7,308 bases of DNA, taken from the NCBI GenBank assembly GCA_003602665.1, contig QQSG01000065.1:1-7308 (forward strand). Reading direction: 5' to 3'. Positions 6,021-7,308 of this stretch are shown one piece after another (position 1 is the stretch's first letter; each line of letters starts with the position of its first letter). The position numbers were made by a program, and so were the translations under genes. This DNA is from Candidatus Poseidoniales archaeon (GTDB lineage: Archaea > Thermoplasmatota > Poseidoniia > Poseidoniales > Poseidoniaceae). The notes under the pieces were generated by a model. The model made no database searches and was not told where the DNA came from. It saw only the letters and a list, made by a program, of their open reading frames with translations.

Positions 6021-6031
6021 TCCTTTTTTAC
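6021..6031 (+). promoter_or_regulatory. TATA-like T-rich element upstream of polX
   Basis: TCCTTTTTTAC contains TTTTTTA about 23-30 bases before the polX ATG at 6053, the expected spacing for a leaderless archaeal message. The GAAGAGGG just before the ATG is too close to act as a normal SD. On the other strand the same bases read GTAAAAAAG and could also contribute to the divergent membrane-protein gene. Tentative. Confidence 0.35.
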
Positions 6032-6052
6032 CCGTGGGGATTTGAAGAGGGT

Positions 6053-7308
6053 ATGGCAGGAAGCGCATTCAAATTACCAAAGGCGAGACCAAGCGGCCCA
6101 CCGTTCTTTTCAAGAAATCAAGTGGCAGGAGTATTGCATCAAGTCGCTGTTCTGCTGGAATTACAGGGAGCGAATGTCTTCAGAGTCCGTTCATACCAGA
6201 ACGGAAGTCGCTTGCTTGGCACATTGACTGAAGATTTGCATGAACTTGTTGTCACTGGTCGCCTGTTTGAAATGAAAGGCATAGGAAAGGGTCTTGGATC
6301 AGCCCTATCGCAAGCAATACTTGAGGGCGAATGGCCAGAAGATTGGCATCGCCTACACAACGATACACCTCATGGACTCATCGAAATGCTTGGCATACCT
6401 GGATTGGGTCCAAAACGAATCAAATTGATGCATGAAGAACTTGGCGTCGATTCGATTGCTAAACTAAAGGAAGTAGCAGAAGAAGGCTTGATTGCTCCAA
6501 TGAAAGGCTTCGGTAAGAAAACTGAGCAGCGTATGCTTGACGGCATCGAGTTATTATCACGATTCCGTGCCCGTCGACGTCTTGATATCGGCCTGAAATA
6601 TGGGTCTGCATTTGAACAACGTATCAGGGAGATACCTGGTGTTGAGCGAGTTCAACTCGCTGGAAGTGCACGCAGAAGAAAAGAGACAATTGGTGACCTT
6701 GATATCGTCGTAGGAGTTACACCTGAACATCATGAAAATGTGGCAAATGCAATTTTGGCATTGCACGGTATCGCTGACGTTAAAGGTGCAGGAGATTCTA
6801 AAATAAGCCTCATTCTTGAAGCAAGTATATTCGAAGATGGATTCTCAGTAGGCCATATCGATGCGAATGTTTTGGAAGCGATTGGGGGAGATGATTACGA
6901 ACAGTTGGAAAGTGCTGGAACAATTGATGCTCAAGTTCGATTAGTCCCTCCAGAAATGTTCTCGTTTACTCTTGCCTACTTTACAGGAAGTAAAGAACAC
7001 AACATAGCGATGCGTCAACGAGCAATCGATCGTGGATTACGTCTCAATGAATTCGGTTTAATTCCAGAACAAGAAGCAGGAGAACTCAAAGGAATCGAGG
7101 CTGCACAATTCTCACTTCATGCCATGACCGAGGAGGACATCTATGCCCATCTCGATATGCAATGGGTTGCACCTGAATTGAGAGAAGACATGGGGGAAAT
7201 GGATGCTGGAAGTCAACAAGCATTGCCTCAACTTCTCGAATTGCCACTGATTAAAGGAGCATTGCACAATCATACTGTCGTATCAGATGGAGAGGCTACA
7301 CTTGAACA
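6053..7308 (+). CDS. polX: Family X DNA polymerase with PHP domain (PolX), 3'-truncated by the window
   Basis: The 418 residues visible here are from a protein family normally about 570 long; the PHP domain continues past the right edge. An N-terminal 8-kDa-like domain carries helix-hairpin-helix DNA-binding motifs (MKGIGKGLGSAL, 74-85; GIPGLGPKR, 114-122; MKGFGKKT, 150-157) and the conserved VRSYQNGSR (45-53). The palm has Gly-Ser-Ala-Arg-Arg (204-208) and the metal-binding pair Asp215 and Asp217 in IGDLDIVV. YFTGSKEHN (309-317) and the RLNEFGL strand (330-336) form the nucleotide-binding subdomain. The PHP domain opens with His405-Asn-His407 and SDG (411-413). PolX fills short gaps in base-excision repair, and the PHP domain usually gives 3'-5' exonuclease or AP-endonuclease activity. 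Oddly, Gln294 aligns with the third catalytic Asp and an extra stretch of about 25-35 residues precedes it. No in-frame start lies upstream before 6053. Confidence 0.95.
   Translation, partial: MAGSAFKLPKARPSGPPFFSRNQVAGVLHQVAVLLELQGANVFRVRSYQNGSRLLGTLTEDLHELVVTGRLFEMKGIGKGLGSALSQAILEGEWPEDWHRLHNDTPHGLIEMLGIPGLGPKRIKLMHEELGVDSIAKLKEVAEEGLIAPMKGFGKKTEQRMLDGIELLSRFRARRRLDIGLKYGSAFEQRIREIPGVERVQLAGSARRRKETIGDLDIVVGVTPEHHENVANAILALHGIADVKGAGDSKISLILEASIFEDGFSVGHIDANVLEAIGGDDYEQLESAGTIDAQVRLVPPEMFSFTLAYFTGSKEHNIAMRQRAIDRGLRLNEFGLIPEQEAGELKGIEAAQFSLHAMTEEDIYAHLDMQWVAPELREDMGEMDAGSQQALPQLLELPLIKGALHNHTVVSDGEATLE

Noticed and set aside
6015..6360. Short frames on both strands overlapping the start of polX
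   Set aside because: The polX frame shows VRSYQNGSR and helix-hairpin-helix motifs across the region; the others are shadows.
1..7308. A novel defence, mobile or biosynthetic system
   Set aside because: No transposase, integrase, nuclease-effector pair, CRISPR repeat, long direct repeat or toxin-antitoxin layout is visible; the genes are recognisable housekeeping families apart from one lipoprotein and one small membrane protein.

Overview
The window is a compact, gene-dense piece of a prokaryotic chromosome. It holds nine protein genes, two of them cut by the window edges, and no RNA genes, mobile elements or CRISPR arrays that I can see. The likely source is an archaeon, probably a planktonic marine Thermoplasmatota (Marine Group II / Poseidoniales-like). 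This is an inference from several points: TATA-like boxes about 20-30 bp upstream of start codons with no room for leaders, a mix of leaderless and Shine-Dalgarno-led genes, a K+-dependent membrane pyrophosphatase of Na+-pump type, a small lipoprotein with a W-x-I-G-x-x-W motif, and moderate G+C. I could not run a phylogenetic test, and a bacterium is not formally excluded.

Layout, left to right. Positions 1-1090 (minus): an NADPH-dependent FMN reductase-like flavoprotein followed by a pirin-family protein. They share an ATGA stop/start overlap, and the pirin runs off the left edge. Positions 1177-1443 (plus): a glutaredoxin, divergent from the reductase and ending exactly where the next minus-strand gene ends. 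Positions 1444-5175 (minus): a probable operon read leftward, with membrane pyrophosphatase (hppA) first, then a secreted lipoprotein, then a carboxylesterase-type alpha/beta hydrolase started from TTG. Positions 5330-5647 (plus): a NifU C-terminal-domain (Nfu) Fe-S protein, again abutting the convergent neighbour with no spacer. Positions 5648-5977 (minus): a three-helix membrane protein of unknown function. Positions 6053-7308 (plus): a PolX-type family X DNA polymerase with the start of its C-terminal PHP domain, cut by the right edge.

The genes form no single pathway. Four (pirin, FMN reductase, glutaredoxin, Nfu) fit redox or Fe-S housekeeping, hppA is bioenergetic, and PolX is DNA repair. 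The points most worth checking are the PolX palm, where the residue aligned with the third catalytic aspartate appears to be Gln and the region carries extra sequence; the two convergent gene pairs whose stop codons touch; the ion-specificity residues of the pyrophosphatase; and a Shine-Dalgarno/stop overlap feeding a TTG start. I found no convincing undescribed multi-gene system.
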